A model generated the notes under the pieces. The model worked only from the letters and a program-made list of their open reading frames with translations. It searched no databases and was not told the origin of the DNA. Below, one piece after another: positions 38,262-48,673 of a stretch of DNA of 64,000 nucleotides. Source of the stretch: Clavaria fumosa (lineage: Eukaryota > Basidiomycota > Agaricomycetes > Agaricales > Clavariaceae); contig OX637795.1 of assembly GCA_951802425.1 (NCBI GenBank), positions 2,522,501-2,586,500 on the forward strand, read 5' to 3'. The translations under genes were made by a program, and so were the position numbers. How positions within the stretch are numbered: the first letter of the stretch is position 1; each line of letters begins with the position of its first letter.

Positions 38262-38945
38262 GCTGCTGCTGCTGCCGCCGCTGGTTGCTGCCACTGCTGC
38301 TGGTGGTGCCGCCGCCGCCGCCGCCGCCGCCGCCACCGCTGTTGCTGTTGGTGGTGCCGCCGCTGTTGCTATTGCTGCTGCTGCTGCCGCCGCCGCCAGT
38401 GCTGTTGGTCGTGCCGCCGCCGCTGCTGCTGCTGGTGCCGCTGCTGGTTGCTGCCGTTGCTGCTGCCGCCGCCGCCGCCGCTGTTGCTGTTGGTGGTGCC
38501 GCTGCCGCCGCTGTTGCTATTGCTGCCACCGCCGCCGCCGCTGTTGTTGGCAGTGCCGCCGCCGCCGCCGCTGGTTGCTGTTGGTGGTGCCGCCGCCACC
38601 GCTGGTTGCTGCCGTCATCGCCGCCACTGTTGCTGTTGGTGGTGACGCCGCCGCCGCCGCCGCTGCTGCTGGTGGTGCCGCCGCTGGTTGCTGCCGCCGC
38701 CGCCGCCGCTGTTGGTCGTGCCGCCGCTGCTGTTGCTGCCGCCGCCGCCGTGTTGCTGTTGCTGCCGCTGCTGCCGCTGGTGGTGCCGCCGCTGGTTGCC
38801 GTTGGTGGTGCCGCCGCCGCCGCCACCGCTGTTGCTATTGCTGCCGCCGCCGCTGCTGCTGCTGGTGGTGGTGGTGCTGGTCGCAATCACCGCCGCCACT
38901 TGCTGCTAGTCGCTGCCGCCGCTCGCCGCTGGGTGCTGCAGCCGC
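38262..38945. repeat. GCC/GCT trinucleotide-rich arm
   Basis: About 680 bp made almost wholly of GCC, GCT, GTT and GGT triplets. It is open in several frames, giving poly-Ala, poly-Pro/Leu, poly-Cys/Arg or Gly/Ser/Asn readings. The low-complexity readings are artefacts of triplet periodicity and are not called as genes. Confidence 0.85.
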
Positions 38946-39070
38946 CTTCAAGCAGTTCAGGTGTGGTGGGGAGCAAGCGCGACCAAACATCGAGACGGTG
39001 GAGGGTTGGGCAGCGAGAGAGGATGGGGAAGAGAGAGGGAGTTTTGGACTTAGTGTGGCAACGAGCAAGT

Positions 39071-39138
39071 GTCGGACTTCAAAAAAAGATCAACATGGGA
39101 TCATGTGATCCCATGTTGAAATTTCTTTGAAGTCCGAC
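39071..39138. repeat. 68-bp near-perfect palindrome
   Basis: Two 33-bp arms around a TG centre match at 30 of 33 positions. The outer part is GTCGGACTTCAAA against TTTGAAGTCCGAC; the inner 30 bp (TCAACATGGGATCA, TG, TGATCCCATGTTGA) is perfect. It lies at the centre of the 1.7-kb element, between the two trinucleotide-rich arms. Confidence 0.93.
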
Positions 39139-39171
39139 GCGCCTCAGCCCCTTGTCTTGTTCTACCCGTCA

Positions 39172-39618
39172 GCAGCAACAACGACAGACGACAACCACGG
39201 CGGCGGTGGCTAGCAGTCATGGTGGCAGTGACCAGCAGGCAGCAATGGCGGCAGCGCTCGCAGCGAGGGCGGCGGCAGCAAGCGGCGGTGGCGGCAGCAA
39301 GTGGCAGTGGCGGCAGCATCCAGCAGCAGCGGCGGGTGGAAGCAACACCCAGCAGCGACCAGCAGCGGCGGGCGGCAGTGGCGGGCGGCAGCAACACCCA
39401 ACGATCAGCAGCGGCGGGCGGCAGGCGGCGGTGGCGGCAAGTAGCAGCGGCGGGCAGCAGCGGCGGGCAGCAGCGGTGGCGGGCAGCAGCGGTGGGCAGC
39501 AGCAGTGGCGGGCAGCAGCGGCGGGCAGCAGCAGTGGCGGCAGGCGGCAGCGGCGGGCGGCAGCAGTGGCGGTGGGCTGCAGCGGCAGTGGCAACGGCAG
39601 TGGCAGCGGTGTGGCAGC
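39172..39618. repeat. GGC/AGC trinucleotide-rich arm
   Basis: About 450 bp of GGC, AGC, CAG and GTG triplets, the complementary triplet set to the left arm. The two arms therefore face each other as an imperfect inverted pair around the palindrome at 39071-39138. No gene is called. Confidence 0.85.
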
Positions 39619-39957
39619 AGAGGTACAACTTACAACTACTTAGTACAACTTAATAAAATGTGAACTAAGACAAGATTAAGGCGAGTGGTGTGACTTAGGT
39701 AACTTAATCAGCTTATTTTGAGAATAAGTGTAATAAGTCACCCTAAGTGATTTGACATTTTGCTGATGAAGAAGGGTCTAGTTGCTCTACAACCAGATCT
39801 CCTACACTACTGATACATAGATACAGTCAGAGACCTTTGGTTGCACTGCAACCAAACATGTAAAGTATGTCAGATGATCTACACTGCATACTATGAGCCA
39901 AAACGACGAAGATAGGTAAGGAAACTAAGTAATAGAATAGAAATCCAACACTCCCCC

Positions 39958-42900
39958 TCAAGTGGCATGCAGTCCAAGCGAAGATATATGGCACTTGATC
40001 TTTGCAATGGGTAAAGCCTTGGTGAGGATATCGGCAGTCATATCATTAGAAGGACAATAGACAAGGTGGATGGAACCATTTTTGAGCATGGAACGAATGA
40101 AATGGTAGCGAATGTCGATGTGCTTCGTCCTGGCATGGTAGTTGGCATTGGCAGCAAGTGAGATAGCTGCCTGGTTGTCACAGTGGAGAATCATCGGTTT
40201 GGGAAGGGGTAGGAAGACCTCACTAATGAATCTCTTCAACCAGATCGCCTCCTTCGCCGCATGGGTCACTGCCACATACTCTGCTTCAGCTGTGGACAGG
40301 GTAACAAGCTCTTGCTTGCGAGAACTCCAAGAAATTGCTCCTCCATCCATGATGAATGCATACCCAGAAATCGCATGCCTATGCTCCTGAGAGGCACCAT
40401 CAGCATCGGTAAAACCTTCCATCTCTTTCTCAACTCCCCCATACACCAGAGATAGGTCTCTTGTGCCCAGAAGGTAGCGAAAGACACGTTTAGCTGCTTC
40501 CCAGTGAGGTTTGCCAGGGTTCTCCAAGTATTGGGAGAGTGTGGACACAGCAAAAGCAATGTCAGGTCGAGTCCCAACTGCCAGATACATGAGGGAACCA
40601 ATGGCCTCGCGATATGGCACTTTCTTCATGTAAGAAATGTCATCAGGGGTTGTGGGACAGTGAGACCTTGACAATGAAACATGGGGGTCAAATGGAAGAA
40701 ATAGCAGTTGGGCCTTGGCAAGATTGAAACAGGAGAGTATAGAGTTGATATACTTTCACTGGGAAAGGGAAATGGTGTGTTCCAATCGATTTCTGGTGAC
40801 CTGGATCCCTAGTAACCAGTGTATGGGCCCTAGGTCAGTGATTCCAAACTGTTCACCAATGCGCTGCTTGTAGTCATCTAAGATCATGGCAGACGTGCCA
40901 GTAATGGTACAGTCATCAACACGGATCGCCAGAACAACTGAGTGATGAGCATGGTGAATGTAGAAGACTCCAAAGTCAGACTCAGCGCATTGAAACCCCA
41001 AACCAACTAATGTGGCAACCAATGTTTCATACCACTTCCAACCAGCCTGTTTCAGCCCATAGATGGTCCTGTGAAGCTTGGCAACCATTCCTTCACCCTT
41101 CTCATACCCTGGAGGCTGGTCCATGTACAATTCCTTACCCTCCTCCAGTCTCCCATTCAAAAATGCACTGTTGAAGTCAAAAACATCGATAGGCCAATCC
41201 CTTCGTGCTGCCATGGCTAGGAGCATGCGGAAACTCGAAAGCTTGGCAACTGGAGCAAATGTCTCAGTATAATCGACTCCATGGATCTGGGTGAAGCCTC
41301 TGGCGATGAGTTGAGCTTTATATTTGATAACCTCGCCTGTAGGACCATATTTAATGACAAAGACCCACTTGCTGCTGATAATATTCTTGTCAGGTGGTCG
41401 TTTGACAAGGGTCCAAGTCTTCGCAGCCTCCAATGCCTTCAACTCCTTCAGGATAGCCTCCTCCCACCTTGGCCAGTCATCTCGTCGCTTGGCCTGGTGT
41501 AAGGTGAGTGGGTCAGGTCCTTCAATAACACCTGAAATCATCGCAAAATCTGTTCCTTCCATTTCCACAGTCTGCACACATTCTCCAAAAGCCCCCATCA
41601 TTTCTGGAGTCTGTACTCCATGTGGAATCGATGTGCCAACCTGCTTTCCACTCCTATAGTGTCCCTTGGTGGTTCCTTCACCAGACTGGAGTCGTTGGAC
41701 ATATTCAGATGGTTTAATCATTTGTTTGGGCCTTGGTTCAGTGGGGATATGGATTGGAGTGTCGATAGGGGTGCTGGCCGGCTGATCGATGACTGTAGTA
41801 TCGTCCTGTCTCTCCCCCTCGATCAGTGGGCCTGGAATAGTGATTTCAATAGCACCAAATTTGACATCTCGTTCCACAGACACTTTTCGCTGTCCTGGCC
41901 AATAGATTCTGTGAGCATGAGTACTCTCTGCATCAAAACCAACCCAATTCCCAAGGTTTGCCCTTCCCTCTAGCTTCGTTCCATCTCTATCATGAACCCA
42001 GACTTGACATCCCCACTCTGGAAGGTTCCCAAGGTCGGGTTTCTTCCCATAGAGGGCTTCAAATGGTGTTCTGCCAAGAACTCGAGTGTAGGAGCGATTC
42101 TTCAACCATACCGCATGTGTAATGGCTTCTCCCCACAGGTATTTCGGCAGCTGGCTCTGGTGAAGAAGGGCTCGTCCTTTCTCAAGAAGCTGACGGTTAA
42201 CGTGTTCAGCGATTCCATTGTGTTCTGGGGTGTCATGAGTGGTAAGCCTTCGCTCAGTACCATGAATTTTCAAGTGATTGGAAAATTCTATACTCAAATA
42301 CTCTCCACCTTGGTCAGATCGCAGCCTCTTTATCCCCACACCATGCTGAGTCTTTGCCCATGCTTCAAACTCCTTGTAGGACACAAAAGTCTCGTCCTTG
42401 GTTCGCTGGAGTTTCAGGTGAAGCCATCGGGTGCAATCATCGATGAAGGAGCAGTAGTAGGATCGTCCATTCAAGGTTTGGACTGGTGAGGGGCCCCAAA
42501 GGTCAGAATGGATCTCTTCTCCAAATCTCTTCGCCTGAGGGTCGTACCGCACTTTCTGGATAGGCTTCCTCGTCATCTTTGCATACTCACATGATGCACA
42601 AGATGTCAGCTCTCCAGAATCGTCCAATTCTATCCCTGTCACCATCCCTTCCTTCACCATCTTCTTGATTGTCTCAGGTGCGATGTGAGCCAATTTTCGA
42701 TGAAGATCTGCTAATGAGGTCAATTCCACCTTCGCAGCTACTTCCCCATGGTCAACACGATATAGGCCATTCGAACTGACGAAGATTTCTCCCAAACGCC
42801 TTTGATTCTGGTCAAAGATCCTGCAGGAATTGCCATGGAACCAAATTCCATAGCCAGAAGCGGTGAGTTTACTGATGGAGATGATGGTGACACCCATATC

Positions 42901-44205
42901 AGGAGCATAGAGGACATCCTTCAGCAGGAAAGTGGTCGAGGATTTGCCATTTGGGACAGTAACCTCCATATCTCCCTTTCCTACAGCCTGGAAGGTTCGT
43001 TTATCTGCTGCTGTGATAGGGCGAGTCTCAATTGATGAATAATTGGTTAGACGTGGTCTGAAGGGTGTCATATGGCGAGAGGCACCAGAGTCATACAGTT
43101 CAACATCCATTCCTCCCTCTGACCCAATCCCTGCAGCCATAGCATCGTCCAAAACAGGTTCCTCAGTTTGGGCTACCTGTAGATCATTCCCAGAAAGGAA
43201 GGAAGTGTTGCCAAGGCTAGGAGACACATCATCGAAGTCAGTGTGCATGAACCAGAGGTCGTCTTCGTCAAGGTAGTCCTGGGCTATTTGTCCCATATTG
43301 CTGTTGACCATATCTTTGTCCACAGCAATCCAAACTCCTTCATCATCGTCATAGGGTGCCTCTGTGCTCGCCACATTCGCCTGGTCCTTCCCTGGCCTCC
43401 TAGTAGGTCCTTGACCTTCCCTTCCACCACCCTTCGCATAGCAGAATCGTTTAATGTGACCCTTCATATTGCAATTGAAGCATCTGCACTCAGACTGTCC
43501 AGTTCTGCCTCCCTTTGAGAAACTGGTTGTAAATGCGACATCTCAATCATCCTTCTTGGGTTTGGATCGATTCTTGACCAAACGGCGGTCGTATTCATCA
43601 ATAGCAATGTGCATAATCGTCTCGGGGGATATCTCTCTCTTCTCCAGGGCCATTGTGGTCGTCATGGAGGTGATAATCGGGTCATATGAGCCAGGAAGTG
43701 AGCCAAGGAGGATCGCCACATATTCATCATCTGTGAGAGTCATTCCCATCGATGATAGTCGCTCAAACATGTCAGAAAGTTTGTCAAAATGGGCTCGGAC
43801 ATCACCAGACTCCCCACATTGTTCGTCCTGAAGTTTCCTTCGAAGATCCACGGCAACCATTCGAGATCTGGTCTGGAATATCGCAGTAATACCTTCCCAG
43901 ATATCCTTTGCCTGCGTCTTTCCCTTTATACGATTGAAGATGGAATCGGGTACAGTGCTCGCAATGCACTGTTTAACAGTGGCCTGGGCCATTCTCCATT
44001 TCTCCAATCGTCCTTCATAAGCTTCCAAGGTCTGTGGGTCACTTGGTTCGTCTGGCTGTGCTGGCTGAGCAGGGGTTCCTTCTAGGTGATTCAGGATGCC
44101 TCTAGCATCCAATGCCCATCGTAATCGGTCCCTATAGGTAACCCAGTTGCTCCCATCAGCAGATAGCTTTGGAACCTTCAAGAAATCATCGGTTGGTTTC
44201 GTCAT
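39958..44205 (-). pseudogene. Copia B gag-pol, one frame broken by two TGA codons
   Basis: A single frame of about 1,415 codons from ATG 44205 to stop 39958, interrupted only by TGA at 43543-43545 and 40756-40758. Gag (43546-44205): WVTYRDRLRWALDARGIL, VAILLGSLPGSYDPIITSM. Zinc knuckle CFNCNMKGHIKRFC after the first stop. Protease YDSGASRHMTP. Integrase HKLAHIAPETIKK, HSDLWGPSPVQTLNGRSYY, DQGGEYLS, HDTPEHNGIAEHVNRQLLE. RT KARLIARGFTQ-like region, DVFDFNSAFLNG-like, AIRVDDCTITG in place of YVDD. RNase H after the second stop: ISWSSRKQELVTLSTAEAEY, HARTKHIDIRYHFIRS. Both stops fit CGA-to-TGA change. The element is very recently inactivated, or is read through at TGA. Confidence 0.9.
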
Positions 44206-44261
44206 TGCAAGAAAAGCGAAGTTGGATAGTCAATTGATGTGTTTATAAGTCCCTAGGTCCG

Positions 44262-44273
44262 GGTCTCATAATC
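44262..44273 (-). promoter_or_regulatory. Primer-binding site of copia B (tRNA-Met half)
   Basis: GGTCTCATAATC on the plus strand abuts the 5' LTR, so the element strand reads GATTATGAGACC directly after it. GUCUCAUAAUC is the anticodon stem-loop of elongator tRNA-Met (known from yeast), not a tRNA 3' end. This points to half-tRNA priming as known for copia-type elements. The same 12 bases occupy the same place in copia A. Confidence 0.7.
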
Positions 44274-44645
44274 TAATGATTATGATAACTTGGGGCAATG
44301 AGTGAGCACTAGAACCAATGGTATAGGTGATAGGTAAGTACCTTGGGGCAATGAGTGAGCACTAGAACCGATGCTGCACCCAGATTTTGCCCCATGGGTT
44401 AAGTACAGTCATGTAACTACTAGCAGTGCCTATGGTGTAACAAAAGCGAATCATAACTACAGTAAGAAGGGTCTAGTTGCTCTACAACCAGATCTCCTAC
44501 ACTACTGATACATAGATACAGTCAGAGACCTTTGGTTGCACTGCAACCAAACATGTAAAGTATGTCAGATGATCTACACTGCATACTATGAGCCAAAACG
44601 ACGAAGATAGGTAAGGAAACTAAGTAATAGAATAGAAATCCAACA
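44274..44645 (-). repeat. 5' LTR of copia B
   Basis: 372 bp. Contains a 53-bp tandem duplication (CTTGGGGCAATGAGTGAGCA at 44289 and at 44342) that is single in the 3' LTR. This accounts exactly for the length difference once the 1.7-kb insertion is removed. Confidence 0.92.
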
Positions 44646-44650
44646 CTAGC

Positions 44651-47600
44651 CTCATAACGAAGCCCAAAATCGAGTGGCAGTCGGGTTGCGATGCCCAGTC
44701 AGCATCCGAGAAGACCTCCGGGCGGGTTGCTGGGCCACCTAGGGTGAGCCACAGGTGACGTGTCGTATGCAAATACCTGATTAGCCTCTTTAGTGCTTCC
44801 CAATGTTCCGGTGCTGGGTTCTGGGAGAATTGCGAAAGGATTCCAACTGCAAGCTGGATGTCTGGGCATGTGATAACGGCTGGCCAGAGTACTCCCACAA
44901 GCTTCTTGGTATGGTACATCAATTGGATGGTTCGGACACTGATCCTTCGACAGCACAACACCCGGGTCCATCGCGATGTGGACTGCGCGTCCTTTTTCAA
45001 CCTCAAAACACTTTGCAAGTGCCTCAATGTACGCCTTCTGATTCAGCGCTAGCGTCCTCGCAGGTCTGTTCCTCCGGACCTCGAAACCGAGTAGCCATGA
45101 CAGCTCCCCCTGGTCCGTGATCTCGAACGACGCTCTAAGCTCGCATTTCACACCATCAACAGCAGCCTTAGTGTTTCCCATGATTATCATGTCATCGGTT
45201 GACACAGAAACGTGCGCGGTTTTGTCCATTTTTGTCCTGATGAACACTGATTGGTCCAGTTTGGAGATGTTGAATCCCAGTTCTGTGAAGGTGCGTGCCA
45301 TGCGCTCGTACCACCTGCGTCCTGCTTGCTTTAGGCCGTAGAGGCCCTTCCGCAGTCTACACACCTTCCCTCGCTCTCCGTCGTCCAATACTCCGCTCGG
45401 GGCCTCCATGTATACCTCGTCTTCGAGGTCCACATTCAGGTAAGCACTTACGACGTCGATTTGGTCGATCTCCCAGTCGCGCTGAGCAGCCAGAGCTAGT
45501 AGGACCCTTATCGATCCAATCTTTGCAGCAGCCGCAAACATCTTGTCGTAGTTTACGCCTTTCATCTGACGGTGTCCGCCTGCGACAACTCGCACCTTGT
45601 ATTTTACGACTTCGCCACTAGGTCCAAGCTTGACCTTGAAGACGTATCCGCATGGGATGACAGGTTTATCAGTTGGCCGGGTGACTATGTCCCAAGTGCA
45701 TAGCTTCTTCAGTATGTCAAGTTCAGCATTATACGCTTGTTGCCATTGACTTGCATCGGGACCTGCGAATGCCTGAGCGAGTGTGCGGGGCTCGCCACCA
45801 GTTACGCCAGTGAGTAGAGCGACTAGAGGTACGTTGTCAGCGTTTTCGGAGGCATCAATTGCGATGTTAACACCTGCGCTGTGCGGGGTAAGACCTGCCA
45901 GCGTCCTGTAGTAACCGGGTTGCGGGCGCGGTCGACGGGGACGCTGATTCTCGTCTGTAGGTGGGTCAGGGTGAGGCGGTTCAGCGACTTCGGCGTCATG
46001 GGACTCCGGTTGATTTCCTTCTGCAGGATCATTGTCAGGGGTGTCATTATTTAGAGGTGAGTGAGGACGCAGAATGCGTTTAGTCTTCTCCCCCTCATGC
46101 TGTGTCTCACTGTTCCAGGTGAGAGTGTCCTTGCTCTCGTCTCGGTTGAAGACGACCTCGCGTTCTATCCTGATCTTCCTTTTGTCTGGAAAGTAGATGC
46201 GGCAGCCTGTGCTCGTTGAATCAAAACCAACAAAATGGCCCAAGCGGGCTTGAGACTCAGGCTTGCCAGCATTGACTGTTTTTACCCATGCCGGGGTGCC
46301 GAATGGTATGACTCGCGAGAGGTCAGGATGTTTTCCGTAGCGGGCTGAGAACGGGGTGGAGCCGTCGAGGGCGCGGGTAGGTGCTTGGTTCTTTACCCAT
46401 GTTGCATGATTCATAGCCTCCCCCCAAAGGTTTCTGGGCAGCCTCGAATCAATGAGCATCGCTCTGGCTAGCTCGACCTTTGTTCTGTTCCAGCGCTCTG
46501 CAACGCCGACTTGTTCATGCGTGTCGTGAACGGTAAGCTCTCGTTTGGTTCCCTTAGCAGCTAGATGATCTGTGAACATCCTTGAGGTAAACTCGGCACC
46601 ACAATCTGAGCGTAAGTACTTTATCTTGGTGCCGTCTTGGGTTTCCAAAGCAGCTTCAAACATTTTGTAGGTGTTGAAAACTGTGGACTTGTCACACACG
46701 AACTGGACTTCAGTCCATCGTGTAGCATCGTCGATGAAATCAATGGTGTACCAGTTCCCACCTAGGGAATGAACAGATGCAGGTCCCCAGAGGTCCGTGT
46801 GGATCCTCTCACCATATTTCTGAGCTTTGTTAGTCGCTTTCTCTGGGAAGGGGCGACGGTGAGGTTTTGCCTGTGCGCAGGCATCGCAGAAAGGTGTGTC
46901 GGATGTGTCATCAACCTCAATGCCAAGGACTTTGCCTGACACTATTGCATGCTTCACAGCGGCATAGTTGATATGGCCGAGGACACGGTGCGCTTCGAGC
47001 ATGGTAAGTTTTTGACCTTTCACAGCTACGTGCATGGCATCTAACGGGGGCGATGGCCTTTGCAATCTGTATAGGCCATTCATCTTTGGGATTCTAGCTA
47101 GGATCTTTCCTTGTGGGGTTTTTACCATACATAGGTTATCAGCAAACTCCGTGGTGTATCTGGCCTCAGAGAGCTTTCCCACAGAGATGAGAGTAAAGGC
47201 CATGGTAGGTGCATGTGAAATGTCCTTAAGCCTGAACGTAGTAGTTTTCTGACCATTTGAGGCTTGTAGGATGATGTCGCCACGACCTATGGCGCTTAGC
47301 TCCCTTCCATCTGTGGCCGTGATTGGCCTGTTGCTTGTGGGTGTGTAACTAATGAACATAGCCTTGTCCGGGCAGAAATGCGCTGTTGCGCTGCTATCAA
47401 GGATTATATCAGACAGTCCAGGGACTGCAGCGGCGATGGCGGTGTCAAAGGGATTGTCATGAAGGCAAGTGAAGGCTAGATAATCGTTATCATTTTGCTG
47501 ATTACGGGGTGCAGCGACGACGGCAATTGTGTTGTCGGCTTTCTTCTGCCATGGAGCCTGTCCCTCCTTCGCTCCTCCCTTTTGGAAGCAGTTTTCTGTT

Positions 47601-48400
47601 TTGTGGTTCGTGTGCTGACAGTTCCCACAGGGTTTCTTCGTTTCTGATGGGGATGGCTTGCCTCGGCCCTTGCCTTTCTTCGTGTAGAGTGCTGCATCAC
47701 CGGACTTTGACAATTGGTCAGTGATCTCTCGCTGCCTTGCTTCTTCAAGGATGATGCACATCAAGTCATTCGGATTCAGGGTGTTACCAGCGAGACTTGA
47801 GCTATGCGAGATGGAGTGAAGGAGTGTGCGGTAGCTAGGCGGGATCGAGGTAAGTATGATCGTCATGAAGTCTTCGTCATTCACTGATGATCCTAACCCT
47901 TCCAGCTCTTCATGGATCTTGTTCATTGCATTGAGGTGGGCCTTCACATCTCCGTCTTCGTCGCAGTGCATCATTTGAAGCCTGCGGCAGGTATCTACTT
48001 TGTGGAGTTGACTTTTCGAGGTAGCATCATTACGGATAGTGGTCCAAGTGTCCGCGACAGACATCCTTTTGACAATTGTCACAAGGCACGGTGAAACCGT
48101 TGTAAGCAGAATATGCTGAGCAGCATATTCTTTTCGCTCGTACTCGTCCATCTTATTTTCCTTTTCTTCCTGTTCATCATCGGAGGCTCAGATTCCAGGA
48201 GCTTTCATCGGGATTCCGTCCGTGAGGAGGTAAGGGATCGGTTTTCGCGCATTTCCATCAATGTGTCTGATCAGGCCTCAAGATCCTATAGCTGTACGGA
48301 CCTTCAACTTGTAGTCAGGCCAGTTTGCTCCATCATCGTGGAGACGAGGTACAGATATAGAATTGTTCATGGGGTTTGCAGACATTGACTCTGGATGCAT
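44651..48400 (-). pseudogene. Copia A gag-protease-integrase-RT part, decayed
   Basis: The frame opens at ATG 48400, 17 nt after the 5' LTR, with SVPRLHDDGANWPDYKLKVR. It has TGA codons at 48278-48280 and 48188-48190, and is then open from 48187 to about 44930. Zinc knuckle CGNCQHTNHKTENC; protease reads LDSSATAHFC (Gly of DSG lost); integrase HTDLWGPASVHSLGGNWYT, DCGAEFTSRMF, HDTHEQVGVAERWNRTKVEL; RT IDQIDVVSAYLNVDLEDEVY, GLYGLKQAGRRWYERM. The catalytic box is VSVSTDDMIIMG instead of YVDD. Near 44925 a one-base shift moves the reading to another frame (VITCPDIQLAVGILSQFSQN), which ends at the copia B insertion. Not functional. Confidence 0.9.
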
Positions 48401-48404
48401 AACA

Positions 48405-48416
48405 GGTCTCATAATC
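48405..48416 (-). promoter_or_regulatory. Primer-binding site of copia A (tRNA-Met half)
   Basis: GGTCTCATAATC directly inside the 5' LTR, identical to the site of copia B although the LTRs are unrelated. Complementary on the element strand to the anticodon arm of elongator tRNA-Met. The gag ATG follows within a few bases, leaving almost no leader. Confidence 0.7.
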
Positions 48417-48668
48417 TATAGAATAAGACTAAAGACAGTCTATTAGCTCAGTCGAAGTACAGACTGAGCTCATAGTTACCTAAAGACAGTCTATTCTATA
48501 TTATCCTGTTAGAATAGATGTCTAAACAGAAGAGAGAACATTTGTTACTCACAGCTCAGTCGAAGTACGGACTGAGCTGTGCAAAGAGAAAAAGACACGG
48601 CTAAAAGACTAATTGAATGTCCAATTGGGTAAGCGGTATTGTAACCGGTAATACCGACAATCTCAACA
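48417..48668 (-). repeat. 5' LTR of copia A
   Basis: 252 bp, partner of 37278-37529. Differences between the two are nearly all C/T or G/A changes, many at CpG sites. Right flank carries the CTTCT target duplication. Confidence 0.93.
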
Positions 48669-48673
48669 CTTCT

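Larger units (their letters stand above)
38070..39768. mobile_element. 1.7-kb element with inverted termini inside copia B LTR
   Basis: It interrupts the 3' LTR of copia B; the uninterrupted sequence is seen in the 5' LTR near 44460. Termini are inverted: CATCAGCAAAA at the left and TTTTGCTGATG at the right, with imperfect extension over about 28 bp (TCAAAcTACTTA against TCAAATCACTTA). The target duplication is at most 2 bp (AA). Subterminal regions repeat CTTAA/TTAAG motifs. It has no credible transposase. The interior consists of two trinucleotide-rich arms and a palindrome, described separately. Best called a non-autonomous DNA transposon of unknown superfamily, the youngest insertion in the nest. 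Confidence 0.8.
37931..44645 (-). mobile_element. Ty1/copia LTR retrotransposon B, nested in copia A
   Basis: Minus-strand element inserted into the pol gene of copia A with the 5-bp duplication CTAGC (37926-37930 and 44646-44650). The 5' LTR is 44274-44645. The 3' LTR is 37931-39950 but is interrupted by a later 1.7-kb insertion (38070-39768). LTRs begin TGTTGGATTTC and end CATTA on the element strand. Apart from a 53-bp tandem duplication in the 5' LTR (44289 and 44342) the two LTRs look almost identical, so insertion was recent. A polypurine tract GAGGGGGAG (39951-39959) abuts the 3' LTR. Confidence 0.93.
37278..48668 (-). mobile_element. Ty1/copia LTR retrotransposon A (host of nested insertions)
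   Basis: Complete element on the minus strand with LTRs of 252 bp each (37278-37529 and 48417-48668), flanked by the 5-bp target duplication CTTCT (37273-37277 and 48669-48673). On the element strand the LTRs begin TGTTGAGATTG and end TATA. Internal order gag, zinc knuckle, protease, integrase, reverse transcriptase, RNase H defines copia. It is split at the RT-RNase H boundary by copia B. The two LTRs differ at about 11 positions, ten of them transitions and most at CpG/TpG. It is decayed: in-frame stops, one frameshift and the nested insertion. It sits at the right edge of the satellite array. Confidence 0.93.

Noticed and set aside
38239..39130. Frames of over 200 codons giving poly-Ala, poly-Pro, poly-Cys or poly-Gly/Ser
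   Set aside because: Pure trinucleotide-repeat readings on both strands inside a transposon insertion, without any ordered segment.
39152..39653. Gln/Ala/Gly-rich frames of the right arm
   Set aside because: Same reason; mirror of the left arm, no domain.
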